Below are positions 7,592 through 16,927 of a stretch of DNA of 64,000 nt, piece by piece. Under the pieces are notes generated by a model. That model worked only from the letters and a program-made list of their open reading frames with translations. It did not search any database and was not told the DNA's origin. Made by a program: the position numbers and the translations under genes. Numbering within the stretch: the stretch's first letter is position 1; every line of letters begins with the position of its first letter. Source of the DNA: Ramlibacter aurantiacus (GTDB lineage: Bacteria; Pseudomonadota; Gammaproteobacteria; Burkholderiales; Burkholderiaceae_C); contig NZ_JAEQNA010000005.1 in the NCBI RefSeq assembly GCF_016722895.1, positions 124,001-188,000 on the forward strand. The letters are read 5' to 3'.

Positions 7592-9973
7592 TCAGTCGTT
7601 GAGCTGCGCCAGCAGCACCCGCGCCATCTCCTGCAGGCGCTCGGTCGCCGCGCCGGCGACCTCGGGATCGCCCGGCGGGGTGGCGCGGGCGCGCTCCCAC
7701 AGCGCGCGCAGTTCGCTGCGGCGGGTCTCCACCACCGCCACGACCGCGCTGCGCCAGGCGGCAGGCGGCTCGCTCGTCTCCAGCGGTTCGCGCATCGCCA
7801 CGGCCAGGTACTGCATCAATGCCAGCTCGCACAAGGCCTGCAGCATGTCTTCGCTCAGTTGCACCTGGGTGGCGCCGCCAGGGGCCGAGCGGTTCTTCAG
7901 GGCCGCTGCCACCAGGGCCGCGCCGCCCCCCACCATCGCGCCCAGCGCCGCACCCGCGCCCAGCGTGAGGCCACCGGTGATGAGGTCGATGCCGACCCCG
8001 GCCGCCGCGCCGCTGGCCGCGCCGGCCATGCCGGCCTGCGAGGCGTTCACGCCCTGGCGGACGACGAAGCGGGTCGACGCGAGCGTGGTGTCCACCGGCC
8101 CGCTCGGCACATCGAGGCCGTGCAGCCGGTGCAGCTGCACCCAGCTGTCCTGCTGCACCGGCGCCAGCCGCGACAGCAAGGTAGCCATGGCCTGCTGCCT
8201 GGCTTGCTGCTCGGCCTCGCGCTCGATGCCGTCGACCAGCCGGCGCAGCGACAGCCGACCGGAGCCGACCTCCTGCACCTCGCGCGCAGCCTGCAGGAGC
8301 GGCGCGGCCAGCAGGCGCATGGCCAAGGCCAGGCGGTCGTCGTGGTGGATGGTCCAGGCGACCAGGAGGCGCTGGCCGCCGGCCGACTTGTGGGCCGGCA
8401 GGTGGCGGGCGATCGCGTCGCGCAGCGGTTCCTCCCAGGCCCAGCACCCGGCGACATCGCGCAGGGGCAGCCACTCGACCGGCTGCAGCCGCGCCGCCTC
8501 GACGGCGTGCCGCAGGTCCTGCACCTGCGTCTCGTCGGCGCCGTGCAGCACCACCACCGGGCGCGGCAGCGCGTGCAGCTGCGGCAGGAACGCGGACAGC
8601 TGGCGCGGCGACTCCAGCGCCAGCAGCCAGAGATCGGCGTCGGCCTGGGACGCATCGGCCACAGCCAGCGGCGGCGGCTCCCACCAGGCCCGCAGGCGGG
8701 TCAGCCAGCGGCCCGGCGAAGACCCCTCGGCGCCGGCAGCGGGCACGGGAGCCGGCGCGGGTGCGGCAGGGGGCACCGCCTGCGGCGTTGCCTCCCAGAC
8801 CACCAGCTCGTCGCCGCGCGAGGTTTGCAGCGGCCGGGGACCGAAGCCCACGGCGTCTTCCGGCTGGCCGGCATCGCGCCAAAGGCGCCGCATCAGCGCG
8901 CGCTGCGAACCGGGCGCCGCGGCCCAGGCGAGCACCAGCCGCGCGGGGCTGACACGCGCCATCAGCTCGGCGAAGTAACGCTCGCGCAAGTCGATGCGCA
9001 GGCCCCGGCCCGCCCACCGCCGGCGGGTGGCGCACCAGGCGGCCAACAGCACGCGCGGCACCACCACCACGATGCCCAGCAAACCGAGGTACAGCGAGAT
9101 CCAGTGCCGTGCCTCGGCCGTGCCCACCGCCGCGCCGGAGCGGAAATGCATGCGCTGCACCTGGTCGATGCTGAAGCCTTCCAGCGGCAACAGCGCCACC
9201 ACCGGCGCGAACAGCACCTGCAGCAGGGTGTGTACCTGGGCCAGGTCGAGCAGCGTGCTTTCCCAGCCGACGCGGTATTCGCGCACCAGGCCGCCGAGCA
9301 CGATGGACAGCCCCACCCCCAGGCCCCAGGCCGCGGCCGACACGTGCAGGATGCCGGCGATGCGCCAGCCTTCCAGCGCGCCAGCCACGCGCCACCAGTT
9401 CAGGCGAAAGCGGGTGGCGACGGCGGCGCGCAGTTGGCGGCTGCCGCGCGGCGGGCTGCGATGCCCCATCCAGTCGCGCAGGGCCGCCGCCAGTCCGCCC
9501 GGCCCGGCCGAGCCGCGGCCGCGCCGCGCCCACAGCGGCCGCAGCAGCAGGCCCAGGTAGATCACCAGGTTCCACAGCACGAAAGCCAGCAGCGGCGGCG
9601 ACAGCATGTTGACCTGGCCGGGGTTGTCGATGCGCTCCACCAGCAGCCCCGCCACCAGCGCCAGCGCCGGCAGGCCCCAACCCAGCCAGCGCTGCCAGGG
9701 CTCGGCGCGCTCGAGCGACGCGATGCGGGCGTCGCGCTTGTCCACCGTCTCCAGCACGCGGCGGGCCCGCTCGTCGAGGTAACGTCCAGGGTCGGGCGGG
9801 CGCGAGACCTCGGGTCCTGCCACCGCCTGCAGCGCCTGGCGCTCGATCTGATCGCGTTCGGCCTCGCCGACCAGCCGGCCCTGGCTGTCGGATTCATCGA
9901 TGGCCTGCACCAGCATTAGGCGGCGCGCCCGCGCCGAATCCAGCGTCAGGAAGGTCTCGGGCGGCAGATTCAC
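7592..9973 (-). CDS. DUF2868-DUF3482 fusion membrane protein without a recognisable GTPase P-loop
   Basis: A 793-residue predicted inner-membrane protein. Residues 1-440 resemble DUF2868: a soluble N-terminus, then membrane segments near 96-112, 126-147, 210-235, 255-275 and 300-325. The C-terminal 250 residues resemble the end of DUF3482 proteins, with [20 protein letters not shown], a small-residue hydrophobic stretch ([20 protein letters not shown]) and [14 protein letters not shown]. In related species DUF2868 and a DUF3482 protein with an N-terminal GTPase domain are usually separate neighbours. Here they are one chain, and I find no GxxxxGK[ST] or NKxD motif in the middle. The start is a GTG at 9973 overlapping the ispH stop (GTGA), implying coupling to ispH. 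Function unknown. Confidence 0.75.
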   Translation of the reverse strand: MNLPPETFLTLDSARARRLMLVQAIDESDSQGRLVGEAERDQIERQALQAVAGPEVSRPPDPGRYLDERARRVLETVDKRDARIASLERAEPWQRWLGWGLPALALVAGLLVERIDNPGQVNMLSPPLLAFVLWNLVIYLGLLLRPLWARRGRGSAGPGGLAAALRDWMGHRSPPRGSRQLRAAVATRFRLNWWRVAGALEGWRIAGILHVSAAAWGLGVGLSIVLGGLVREYRVGWESTLLDLAQVHTLLQVLFAPVVALLPLEGFSIDQVQRMHFRSGAAVGTAEARHWISLYLGLLGIVVVVPRVLLAAWCATRRRWAGRGLRIDLRERYFAELMARVSPARLVLAWAAAPGSQRALMRRLWRDAGQPEDAVGFGPRPLQTSRGDELVVWEATPQAVPPAAPAPAPVPAAGAEGSSPGRWLTRLRAWWEPPPLAVADASQADADLWLLALESPRQLSAFLPQLHALPRPVVVLHGADETQVQDLRHAVEAARLQPVEWLPLRDVAGCWAWEEPLRDAIARHLPAHKSAGGQRLLVAWTIHHDDRLALAMRLLAAPLLQAAREVQEVGSGRLSLRRLVDGIEREAEQQARQQAMATLLSRLAPVQQDSWVQLHRLHGLDVPSGPVDTTLASTRFVVRQGVNASQAGMAGAASGAAAGVGIDLITGGLTLGAGAALGAMVGGGAALVAAALKNRSAPGGATQVQLSEDMLQALCELALMQYLAVAMREPLETSEPPAAWRSAVVAVVETRRSELRALWERARATPPGDPEVAGAATERLQEMARVLLAQLND

Positions 9974-10932
9974 GCGGCAGCCGGCGGCTGGGGCTTGAGG
10001 CCCTTGGGCAGCGGGAACTTGATGGTCTCCTGGATGCCGTCCATGCGGCGAACCGCCACCGCGCCCAGGCTGCGCAGGCGCGCGATCAGCTCCTGCACGA
10101 GCACCTCGGGCGCCGAGGCTCCGGCGGTGACGCCCACCCGCGGACGCCCCTCCAGCCATTCGGGCCGCAGCTCCTGCGCCGAATCGACCATGTAGGCGGG
10201 CACGCCCCGCTTGCGTGCGACCTCGGCCAGGCGGTTGCTGTTGGAGCTGGTGGGGCTGCCCACCACCAGCACCACATCGACCTCGGCCGACAGCAGCTTC
10301 ACCGCGTCCTGGCGGTTCTGCGTGGCATAGCAGATGTCCTGCTGCTTGGGCTCGCGCACGCTGGGAAAGCGCGCCCGAACCGCCGCCATGATCTCGGCCG
10401 CGTCGTCCACGCTGAGCGTGGTCTGCGTCACCACGGCGAGCTTGTCCGCCTGCGCCGGCTGCACGCGGGCGACGTCGGCCACGTCTTCGACCAGGTGGAT
10501 GCCCTCGTCCAGCTGGCCCATGGTGCCCTCCACCTCGGGATGGCCCTTGTGTCCGATCATGATGAATTCGTAGCCTTCGCGCGCGAGCTTGGCCACTTCG
10601 ACGTGCACCTTGGTCACCAGCGGGCAGGTCGCGTCGAACACGTCGAAGCCGCGATCGTGCGCCTCGCGCTCCACGGCCTTGCTCACGCCGTGCGCCGAGA
10701 ACACCAGCGTGGCGCCGGGGGGCACGTCGGCCAGGTCCTCGATGAAGATGGCGCCCTTGGCCTTGAGGTCGTTGACGACAAAGGTGTTGTGCACGATCTC
10801 GTGGCGCACGTACACGGGCGGGCCGAACTTGGCGAGCGCCGCCTCCACGATGTCGATGGCGCGGTCGACACCGGCGCAGAAACCGCGCGGTTCGGCCAGC
10901 AGGATGTCCGAGGGTCCGTCGTTCATGGTCAT
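9970..10932 (-). CDS. ispH: 4-hydroxy-3-methylbut-2-enyl diphosphate reductase
   Basis: Last enzyme of the MEP isoprenoid pathway: reduces HMBPP to isopentenyl and dimethylallyl diphosphate, cytosolic, with a [4Fe-4S] cluster. At 320 residues it is of normal length. The three cluster cysteines are Cys19 (EPRGFCAGV), Cys103 ([10 protein letters not shown]) and Cys201 (ICYATQNRQ). The [14 protein letters not shown] segment carries the catalytic glutamate. It overlaps fkpB by four bases upstream and the DUF2868 fusion downstream, so the three genes form one coupled unit. fkpB-ispH adjacency is also found in enterobacteria. Confidence 0.97.
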   Translation of the reverse strand: MTMNDGPSDILLAEPRGFCAGVDRAIDIVEAALAKFGPPVYVRHEIVHNTFVVNDLKAKGAIFIEDLADVPPGATLVFSAHGVSKAVEREAHDRGFDVFDATCPLVTKVHVEVAKLAREGYEFIMIGHKGHPEVEGTMGQLDEGIHLVEDVADVARVQPAQADKLAVVTQTTLSVDDAAEIMAAVRARFPSVREPKQQDICYATQNRQDAVKLLSAEVDVVLVVGSPTSSNSNRLAEVARKRGVPAYMVDSAQELRPEWLEGRPRVGVTAGASAPEVLVQELIARLRSLGAVAVRRMDGIQETIKFPLPKGLKPQPPAAA

Positions 10933-11405
10933 AGCACCCCGATAACGCGCACTTCGAAGGTGACGGGCTGGCCCGCCAGCGGATGGTTGAAGTCGAACAG
11001 CACGGCGTCCGAGCGGCCATCGCCGTCACCATCAGCGCCCACCTGGCGCACCGCGCCGGCATAGCTGCCCAGGCCGTCGGGCGTGGGGAACTGCACCACG
11101 TCGCCCACGCGGTACTCCTCGTCGGGGTCGCCCATTTGCGCGAGCAGGCTGCGCGCCACCCACTGCAGCATCTCGGGGTTCCGATCGCCGAAGGCCTCAC
11201 CGGCGGGGATATCGAAGGTCTCGTGCGCGCCCTCGGGCAGTCCGATCAGGCGCTGCTCCACCGCCGGCGACAGCTCGCCCGAGCCCAGCGTGAGCGTCGC
11301 CGGCTTGCCGGCGAAGGTGTTGATGATGTCCCCTGCGGGTCCGGCCAGCCGGTAATGCAGGGTGAGGAAGGAGCCCGCTGCGACACGGGGCTGAGAAGAG
11401 GCCAT
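10929..11405 (-). CDS. fkpB: FKBP-type peptidyl-prolyl cis-trans isomerase, SlpA/FkpB-like
   Basis: A 158-residue isomerase of the SlyD/SlpA branch of FKBPs: [20 protein letters not shown] at the N-terminus, [20 protein letters not shown], then the inserted chaperone-like flap, and the closing [19 protein letters not shown], which is diagnostic of this branch. No histidine-rich SlyD tail. It is the first gene of the fkpB-ispH unit and is divergent from radC across a 93-bp gap. Confidence 0.93.
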   Translation of the reverse strand: MASSQPRVAAGSFLTLHYRLAGPAGDIINTFAGKPATLTLGSGELSPAVEQRLIGLPEGAHETFDIPAGEAFGDRNPEMLQWVARSLLAQMGDPDEEYRVGDVVQFPTPDGLGSYAGAVRQVGADGDGDGRSDAVLFDFNHPLAGQPVTFEVRVIGVL

Positions 11406-11498
11406 GGATGTCCCGATAAACTGACCGCCATTCTAGAAACGCGGCCACTCCCGGCCGGCCTGGGGCAGTAATGGGCCGGTTCGACGCCAGCCCTTCCC

Positions 11499-12176
11499 AT
11501 GCCCCTGCAGCACCTGCCGCCCGATGCCCGCCCCCGCGAGAAACTCCTGTCGCACGGCGCCGCCGCCCTCTCCGACACCGAACTGCTCGCCCTGCTGCTG
11601 CGCACCGGCATGGCCGGCAAGAGCGTGTTCGCGCTGGCGCAGGAACTGGTCGACACCTTCGGCGGCCTGGCGGGGCTGCTGAACACCGGCGCGTCCGAAC
11701 TCAAGCTCATCAAGGGGCTGGGCGGAGCGGCCAAGCGCACCCAGCTCGTGGCCGTGCTCGAGCTGGCCCGACGTGCGATGGCCCAGCAGCTCAGGGAACG
11801 CGAGATCTTCGATTCACCCGGCGCGGTCAAGCACTACCTGCAGCTGCACCTGGCCCACAAGGGACACGAGGTGTTCGCGGTGCTGTTCCTGGATGCGCAG
11901 AACCGGCTGGTGGCGATGGAAGAGCTTTTTCGCGGCACGCTCACCGAGACCAGCGTGTACCCGCGCGAAGTGGTGCTGCGGGCGTTGCACCATCGGGCCA
12001 GTGCGGTGGTGCTGGCGCACAACCACCCCAGCGGCTCGCTGCAGGCGTCGACGGCCGACGTGCAGCTGACGCGCACGCTGTGCGCGGCCCTGGGGCTGGT
12101 GGACGTGCGCGTGCTCGATCACGTGATCGTGGCGCCGGGCGGGGCGACGTCGATGGCGGAGCAGGGATTGGTATGA
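11499..12176 (+). CDS. radC: RadC family JAB1/MPN-domain protein
   Basis: A 225-residue RadC protein. An N-terminal helix-hairpin-helix-like region ([16 protein letters not shown], then [13 protein letters not shown]) is followed by the metalloprotease-like JAB domain with [21 protein letters not shown] and the metal-site motif [12 protein letters not shown]...D. Named for a supposed repair role that was later reassigned; the real function is unsettled, although the fold is a Zn hydrolase. Divergent from the fkpB-ispH unit. Confidence 0.95.
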   Translation: MPLQHLPPDARPREKLLSHGAAALSDTELLALLLRTGMAGKSVFALAQELVDTFGGLAGLLNTGASELKLIKGLGGAAKRTQLVAVLELARRAMAQQLREREIFDSPGAVKHYLQLHLAHKGHEVFAVLFLDAQNRLVAMEELFRGTLTETSVYPREVVLRALHHRASAVVLAHNHPSGSLQASTADVQLTRTLCAALGLVDVRVLDHVIVAPGGATSMAEQGLV

Positions 12177-12218
12177 GCGGTGCGCAGCGCACTGTCGCTT
12201 GCCGAGCACCACAAGCTC

Positions 12219-12455
12219 ACTCGGGCTGAGCTTGGCAAGAGCCGGCGAGCCCTTCGACAAGCTCTCATCAAACAGCCCTCACGAGACGACAAAGCTCCCG
12301 TTCGGGCTGAGCTAGTCGAAGCCCCCCATATCCTTCGACGGGCTCAGGGCGAACGGATGTGTAGGCGCGCCAGCTGTGAGTCCCCTCATGTCTTTCGTCG
12401 CCTCGGCGGCGATTGCAAGCCTGTCCTTTGCTGGTCGAAAGGCTCAGGGCAGACG
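12219..12455. repeat. Scattered, mixed-orientation copies of the 5.5-kb repeat core
   Basis: Between radC and the methyltransferase I find degenerate copies of the CCCTTCGACAAGCTCAGGGC-type core. There is a reverse one at about 12221-12240 (TCGGGCTGAGCTTGGCAAGA), a forward one at 12250-12264, a reverse one at 12300-12321 (GTTCGGGCTGAGCTAGTCGA), a forward one at 12331-12357 (TTCGACGGGCTCAGGGCGAA) and a forward, decayed one at 12433-12455. The forward/reverse pair could fold into a large hairpin at the convergent gene ends. No coding sequence is seen in 12177-12494. Confidence 0.8.
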
Positions 12456-12494
12456 ATGGGGCGGCAACCGTCGGTAGGTCCGTGCCCTTGCGCC

Positions 12495-13358
12495 TCACGC
12501 CCGCCCCGCCGTCAACACCAGCTCGTTGGGCCCGCTCCACCCCTGCGCGGTATCGAACGCATGCAGCTGCCGCTCCATGTCGTCCCAAGCTGCCTGCTGA
12601 GCGGGAACGTCCAACCTGGACAGGATCTGCTGGATGGGACTTGCCGAGCTGCGGATGAAGCGCAGGTAATGAGCCGCCGAAGGCATCTCGAACGGCGCGG
12701 CCAGCCGGGTGCTGGCGACCTGGCTGAAGCCGGCTTCGCTGAACAGCTCGTCCAGCCGACCGGGGCGACCCAGGCTGAACAGCGAGCCCGGCTGATGGGG
12801 GTCGCGCGGCGGCAGGCCGGCATGGCGCAAGGCGGTGGCCAGCAGCCGCGACACGCAGGGATTGGCCGCCGGCTCGCCGAACACGAGCACCGCCACGCCA
12901 CCCCCGGGACGCAACGCGCGGTGCATCTGGCGCAGGCCCTGCAGCGGATCCGGAAAAAACATCAGGCCGAGCCGGCTCACGGCGGCGTCGAAGCTGGCCG
13001 CCTCGAGGTCGAGCGCTTCGCCATCGGACACCTGCACCTCGACTTGCGCCAGCCCGGCGCGGCGCGCATTGTCCTGCGCCAGAGCCAGGATGGCCGGCGA
13101 GATGTCGGTCGCCAGCACACGCCCTTCGGGACCGACACGGCGGGCGATGTCCAGCGTCTGGTCACCGGCGCCGGCCGCGACATCGAGCACCCGGTCGCCC
13201 GGCCCGATGCCGGCCATGTCGAGCATGGCCCCGGTGGCGCGGCCCAGCCAGGTGCGCAGGGCAGCCGTATGATCGTTCCAGCCCGGCGCGGACTGGTCCC
13301 ATTGCTCGCGCATCGCGGCCTTGAAGGTGGCCGGATCGAACTGGATGGCAGCTTCCAT
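12495..13358 (-). CDS. Class I SAM-dependent methyltransferase
   Basis: A 287-residue methyltransferase of the UbiE/COQ5-like fold. Motif I is VLDVAAGAGDQTLDIA (about residues 57-72), the acidic residue binding the SAM ribose is in VLATDISPAIL, and the post-motif LRQMHRALRPGGGVAVLVFG is typical. The acceptor is not predictable. It lies divergent from a LysR regulator that is itself coupled to an MFS transporter. Confidence 0.88.
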   Translation of the reverse strand: MEAAIQFDPATFKAAMREQWDQSAPGWNDHTAALRTWLGRATGAMLDMAGIGPGDRVLDVAAGAGDQTLDIARRVGPEGRVLATDISPAILALAQDNARRAGLAQVEVQVSDGEALDLEAASFDAAVSRLGLMFFPDPLQGLRQMHRALRPGGGVAVLVFGEPAANPCVSRLLATALRHAGLPPRDPHQPGSLFSLGRPGRLDELFSEAGFSQVASTRLAAPFEMPSAAHYLRFIRSSASPIQQILSRLDVPAQQAAWDDMERQLHAFDTAQGWSGPNELVLTAGRA

Positions 13359-13453
13359 GATGACTCTCCTTGCGGGCGGTTGGCGGTGCTTGCCATCTTG
13401 GGCGCCCGTGCTGCGTGCCGGAAGCCGCGAACGTGCAAGAGGGGGCCGCGCGC

Positions 13454-14362
13454 ATGCATAGCCCGCTGGCCTTCGACTGGGACGACGTGCGGATCTTCCT
13501 GGCCGTGGCCCGGCACGGCAGTACCGTGTCGGCGGCGCGCGCGCTGGGCGTGAACCAGTCCACCGTGCACCGGCGCATGCTCGCCTTCGAAGAGCGCATC
13601 GGCCGCAGCCTGCTGGTGCGCGAGCCCAGCGGCTACCGACTCACCGAATTCGCGCAGAGCCTGCTGCCGCTGGCCGAACGAATGGACGAAGCCGCGCAGG
13701 CCCTGCAGCACCAGATGCAGGCCGACGCCCGAAGCGCCGGGGGCGTGGTCCGCCTGACCTGCCCCGAACCCATGGTCTTGCGCATCACCCGGTCGGGGCT
13801 GCTCGAGCGGTTCCAGCAGCAGCATCCCGGCTGGCGAGTCGAGTTCGTGGTGAGCGACAGATACCTCGACCTCGCGACGGGCGAGGTCGACGTGGCGCTG
13901 CGCTCGGGCGATACGGATGCGCCGGATGTCATCGGCAGCAAGATCGCCGACTCGCTGTGGGCGGTGTACGCCAGCCGCTCCTACGTCGAACGCCACGGGC
14001 AGCCCCGTTCGATCGACGACCTGCGCGGGCACGACCTCGTCGGCTTCGACGACAGCCTGGCCGGGCACCGCGCCAGCGTCTGGCTGCTGCAGGTGGCGCC
14101 GCAGGGACGCATCGCCGCGCGCAGCAACAGCGTGCTCGGGCTGCTGTATGCGGTGAAGTCGGGCCTCGGCGTGGCGCCGCTGCCGACGGCGCTGGGCGAC
14201 GCCGAGCCGGAGCTGGTTCGGGTGCTGGGCCCGGTGCCGGAGTTGTCGCGCATCTGGCGCGTGCTGGCGCACAAGGACCGGCGCCACCTGCCGGGCGTGG
14301 CCGCGTTCTTCGACTTCATGGTCGGCCAGCGCGACCAGCTCAAGGCCATCTTCACCGGATGA
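13454..14362 (+). CDS. LysR family transcriptional regulator
   Basis: A 302-residue regulator. The helix-turn-helix at about residues 6-62 reads DWDDVRIFLAVARHGSTVSA then VNQSTVHRRMLAFEERIG. The effector domain includes VEFVVSDRYLDLATGEVDVA. I use the ATG at 13454 rather than the one 28 codons upstream because the extra residues do not look like LysR sequence and overlap the likely promoter of the divergent methyltransferase. Its TGA overlaps the start of the MFS gene (ATGA), so regulator and transporter are co-translated. Confidence 0.9.
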   Translation: MHSPLAFDWDDVRIFLAVARHGSTVSAARALGVNQSTVHRRMLAFEERIGRSLLVREPSGYRLTEFAQSLLPLAERMDEAAQALQHQMQADARSAGGVVRLTCPEPMVLRITRSGLLERFQQQHPGWRVEFVVSDRYLDLATGEVDVALRSGDTDAPDVIGSKIADSLWAVYASRSYVERHGQPRSIDDLRGHDLVGFDDSLAGHRASVWLLQVAPQGRIAARSNSVLGLLYAVKSGLGVAPLPTALGDAEPELVRVLGPVPELSRIWRVLAHKDRRHLPGVAAFFDFMVGQRDQLKAIFTG

Positions 14363-15588
14363 AAACCCACGCGACGGGCGCGGCCCTATCCTCCAGCACC
14401 CCATCCACCCGGCCGTGGCACATCCTGCCGGTGATCGTGCTGGCGCAGTTCGCCGGCACCTCGGTCTGGTTCTCGGGCAACGCCGTCATCGCCGAACTCG
14501 ATCGCGTGCTGGGCCTGGGCGGGCCGGCCCATGGCGCCGTCACCTCCGCGGTGCAAGGAGGCTTCATCGCGGGCACCTTGGTGTTCGCCCTGTTCAACAT
14601 CGCCGACCGCTGGCGGCCGCGCGACGTGTTCCTGGCCTGCGCGGTGCTCGCCGCGCTGGCCAACGGCGCGATGGCGCTGCTGCCGCAGCTGGACAGCGGC
14701 CGCTACCCGGCGCTGCTGGCGGCGCGTTTCGCGGCCGGTTTTTTCCTGGCGGGCATCTACCCGGTGGGCATGAAGATCGCCGCCAGCTGGTACCGCGAAG
14801 GCCTCGGGGCCGCCCTGGGCTGGCTGGTGGGGGCGCTGGTGGTCGGCACGGCGCTGCCGCACCTGCTGCGCGGCAGCCTGCCCGCCGGCGGCTGGGTGCC
14901 GGTGGTGCTGGCCGTCTCGCTGCTGGCGGTGGCCGGGGGCGTGCTGCTGCATCGGGTGGTCCCCGAAGGACCCTTCCTGCAGCCGGCGCCGAAGTTCGAT
15001 CCGGGCGCGCTGGTGCGGGCCTTCGCCGCGCCGGACTTCCGCGCCAGCGCCTTCGGCTACTTCGGCCACATGTGGGAGCTGTACACGCTGTGGGCCTTCG
15101 CTCCGCTGATGCTGGCGGCGTACGCGCAGCGGCACGGGGTGGGCATCGACGTGCCGCTGTGGTCGTTCTTCATCATCGGCGCGGGCGGGCTGGGCTGCGT
15201 CGCGGGCGGGCTGGTCTCGCGCCGCGCCGGCAGCGCGCGCGTGGCCTTCGGCCAGCTGGGGCTGTCGGGCCTGTGCTGCCTGGCCTCGCCGCTGGCCTAT
15301 GCACTGCCGCCCATCGGTTTTCTCGCGTTCATGGTGTTCTGGGGCGTGGTGGTGGCGGGTGACTCGCCCCAGTTCTCGGCATTGAACGCGGCGACGGCAC
15401 CCCGTGCCTTCGTCGGCTCGGCCCTCACCATCGCCAACTGCATCGGCTTCGCGATCAGCGTGGTGAGCCTGCAGGCCATGAGCCTGGCGGCCGATCGCCT
15501 GCCGGTGGCCTGGTGGTTCGTGCCGGTGGCCATCGGCCCGGCGCTGGGCTTGCTGGCCTGCCGGCGCCTGGCCGCGCGCGGCGCCTGA
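14359..15588 (+). CDS. MFS transporter
   Basis: A 409-residue inner-membrane transporter with about twelve hydrophobic segments. The conserved loop-2/3-type motif is seen as IADRWRPRDVF and the fourth segment region as ARFAAGFFLAGIYPVGMKIA. It is close to MFS permeases annotated in Burkholderiales without a known substrate. Translation is coupled to the LysR gene before it, which suggests the regulator responds to the transported compound. It converges on the NDH-2-like gene with 9 bp between stops. Confidence 0.87.
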   Translation: MKTHATGAALSSSTPSTRPWHILPVIVLAQFAGTSVWFSGNAVIAELDRVLGLGGPAHGAVTSAVQGGFIAGTLVFALFNIADRWRPRDVFLACAVLAALANGAMALLPQLDSGRYPALLAARFAAGFFLAGIYPVGMKIAASWYREGLGAALGWLVGALVVGTALPHLLRGSLPAGGWVPVVLAVSLLAVAGGVLLHRVVPEGPFLQPAPKFDPGALVRAFAAPDFRASAFGYFGHMWELYTLWAFAPLMLAAYAQRHGVGIDVPLWSFFIIGAGGLGCVAGGLVSRRAGSARVAFGQLGLSGLCCLASPLAYALPPIGFLAFMVFWGVVVAGDSPQFSALNAATAPRAFVGSALTIANCIGFAISVVSLQAMSLAADRLPVAWWFVPVAIGPALGLLACRRLAARGA

Positions 15589-15597
15589 GCTGGACTA

Positions 15598-16911
15598 TCA
15601 GCCAGGGCCCGGCGGGCCCTCGATGTCCGCGACCACGCGCGCCGATCGTTGCGACGTCCAGTAGGCCCAGGCCCAGTCGGTCATCACCATCAGCCGGCTG
15701 CGAAAGCCGATCAGGAAGTAGATGTGCGCGAACAGCCAGAACAGCCAGGCCAGGGTGCCGCGCATGTGGAAGCGCCCGAGCGGCAGCCACAGGTCCACCA
15801 CCGCCGACCTGCGCCCGATGGTGGCCAGGTTGCCCCAGTCGCGATAGCGGAAGGGCCGGCCCGCTTCGCCGCGCAGGTGGCGCACGATGTCTTGCGCCAC
15901 GTGCCGCCCCATCTGCTTGGCCGCCGGCGAGACGCCGGGCACCGCCCGCGGCGCCCGGTCCCTCTCGTGGCTGTGGGCCGCGGCCAGGTCACCGATCACG
16001 GTGATCTCGGGGTGCCCGGGCAGGGTGAGGTCGGGCAGCACCGGCACCCGGCCGCCCCGGTCCACCTCGATGCCCAGGCGGCGGGCCAGCAGCGCGCCCA
16101 ATGGGGAGCCGCGCACGCCGGCCGCCCAGACGACGCAGCGGCTCTCGATGCGGCGGCTCTCGCCCGAAGCCGCTCGCAACTCCACGCCGCGCCCGTCGAT
16201 GGCAGTGACCTTCGTGGACAGCTGCACCTGCACGCCCAGCCGTTCAAGCTGGCGCCTGGCGCTCTCGCTGAGCGACCCGGGCAGCGCGGACAGCAGGCGC
16301 GGACCGCCCTCGACGAGCAGGATCTTGGCCCGCGCCGGGTCGATGTGGCGAAACTCACCCGGTAGCGTGCGGTGGGCGATCTCGGCCAGCGTGCCCGCCA
16401 TCTCGACGCCGGTGGGCCCGCCGCCGATCACCACGAAGTTGAGCCAGGCGGCACGCTGCACCGGATCGGCCTCGCGCTCGGCGGCCTCGAAGGCCATCAG
16501 CACCTTGCGCCGGATCCCGAAGGCGTCATCCAGCGTCTTCAGGCCGGGCGCATGCCGGGCCCAGGCGTCGTTCCCGAAGTAGCTGTTGACCGCACCGGCG
16601 GCCACGATGAGGCGGTCCCAGGGCAGCGTGCCACCGTCCGCCAGGCGCACGGTGCGCGCGATCGGATCGATGTCCACCACCTCGCCGAGCAGGGTGGTGA
16701 GGTTGGCCTGGCGCCGGAACAGGTGCCGGATGGGCGCGGCGATGGCCGGCGCAGACAGGCCCGCGGTGGCCACCTGGTACAGCAGCGGCTGGAACAGGTG
16801 ATGGTTGGTGCGGTCGACCAGGGTGACCTCGACCGGCGCATCGCGCAGGGCCTTGGCGGCCTCCAGCCCGCCGAAGCCGCAGCCGATGATCAAGACCCGG
16901 GGTTGGTGCAC
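15598..16911 (-). CDS. NAD(P)/FAD-dependent oxidoreductase, type II NADH dehydrogenase-like
   Basis: A 437-residue flavoprotein. The FAD-binding Rossmann motif VLIIGCGFGGLEAA is near the N-terminus, followed by HHLFQPLLYQVATAGLS, which is characteristic of NDH-2. The NADH-binding motif is FVVIGGGPTGVEMA, and a C-terminal amphipathic/hydrophobic anchor is present (LAWLFWLFAHIYFLIGF). NDH-2 enzymes pass electrons from NADH to quinone without pumping protons. No ATG precedes the FAD motif within the gap, so I choose GTG at 16911, 16 bp after the MOSC stop. The two genes probably share a transcript. Confidence 0.9.
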   Translation of the reverse strand: MHQPRVLIIGCGFGGLEAAKALRDAPVEVTLVDRTNHHLFQPLLYQVATAGLSAPAIAAPIRHLFRRQANLTTLLGEVVDIDPIARTVRLADGGTLPWDRLIVAAGAVNSYFGNDAWARHAPGLKTLDDAFGIRRKVLMAFEAAEREADPVQRAAWLNFVVIGGGPTGVEMAGTLAEIAHRTLPGEFRHIDPARAKILLVEGGPRLLSALPGSLSESARRQLERLGVQVQLSTKVTAIDGRGVELRAASGESRRIESRCVVWAAGVRGSPLGALLARRLGIEVDRGGRVPVLPDLTLPGHPEITVIGDLAAAHSHERDRAPRAVPGVSPAAKQMGRHVAQDIVRHLRGEAGRPFRYRDWGNLATIGRRSAVVDLWLPLGRFHMRGTLAWLFWLFAHIYFLIGFRSRLMVMTDWAWAYWTSQRSARVVADIEGPPGPG

Positions 16912-16927
16912 CGGCAGCCCGTCCGCC

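Noticed and set aside
7559..9919. Rightward 786-codon open frame opposite the DUF2868 fusion
   Set aside because: It is the mirror of a real coding strand; its translation is Gln/Arg/His/Pro-rich low-information sequence with no domain.
9974..11200. Upstream in-frame extension that would make a 1202-codon protein from 7592 to 11200
   Set aside because: The extra part runs antiphase through ispH and fkpB, both unmistakable, and is arginine/glycine-rich noise typical of off-frame reading in GC-rich DNA. The GTG at 9973 is the sensible start.
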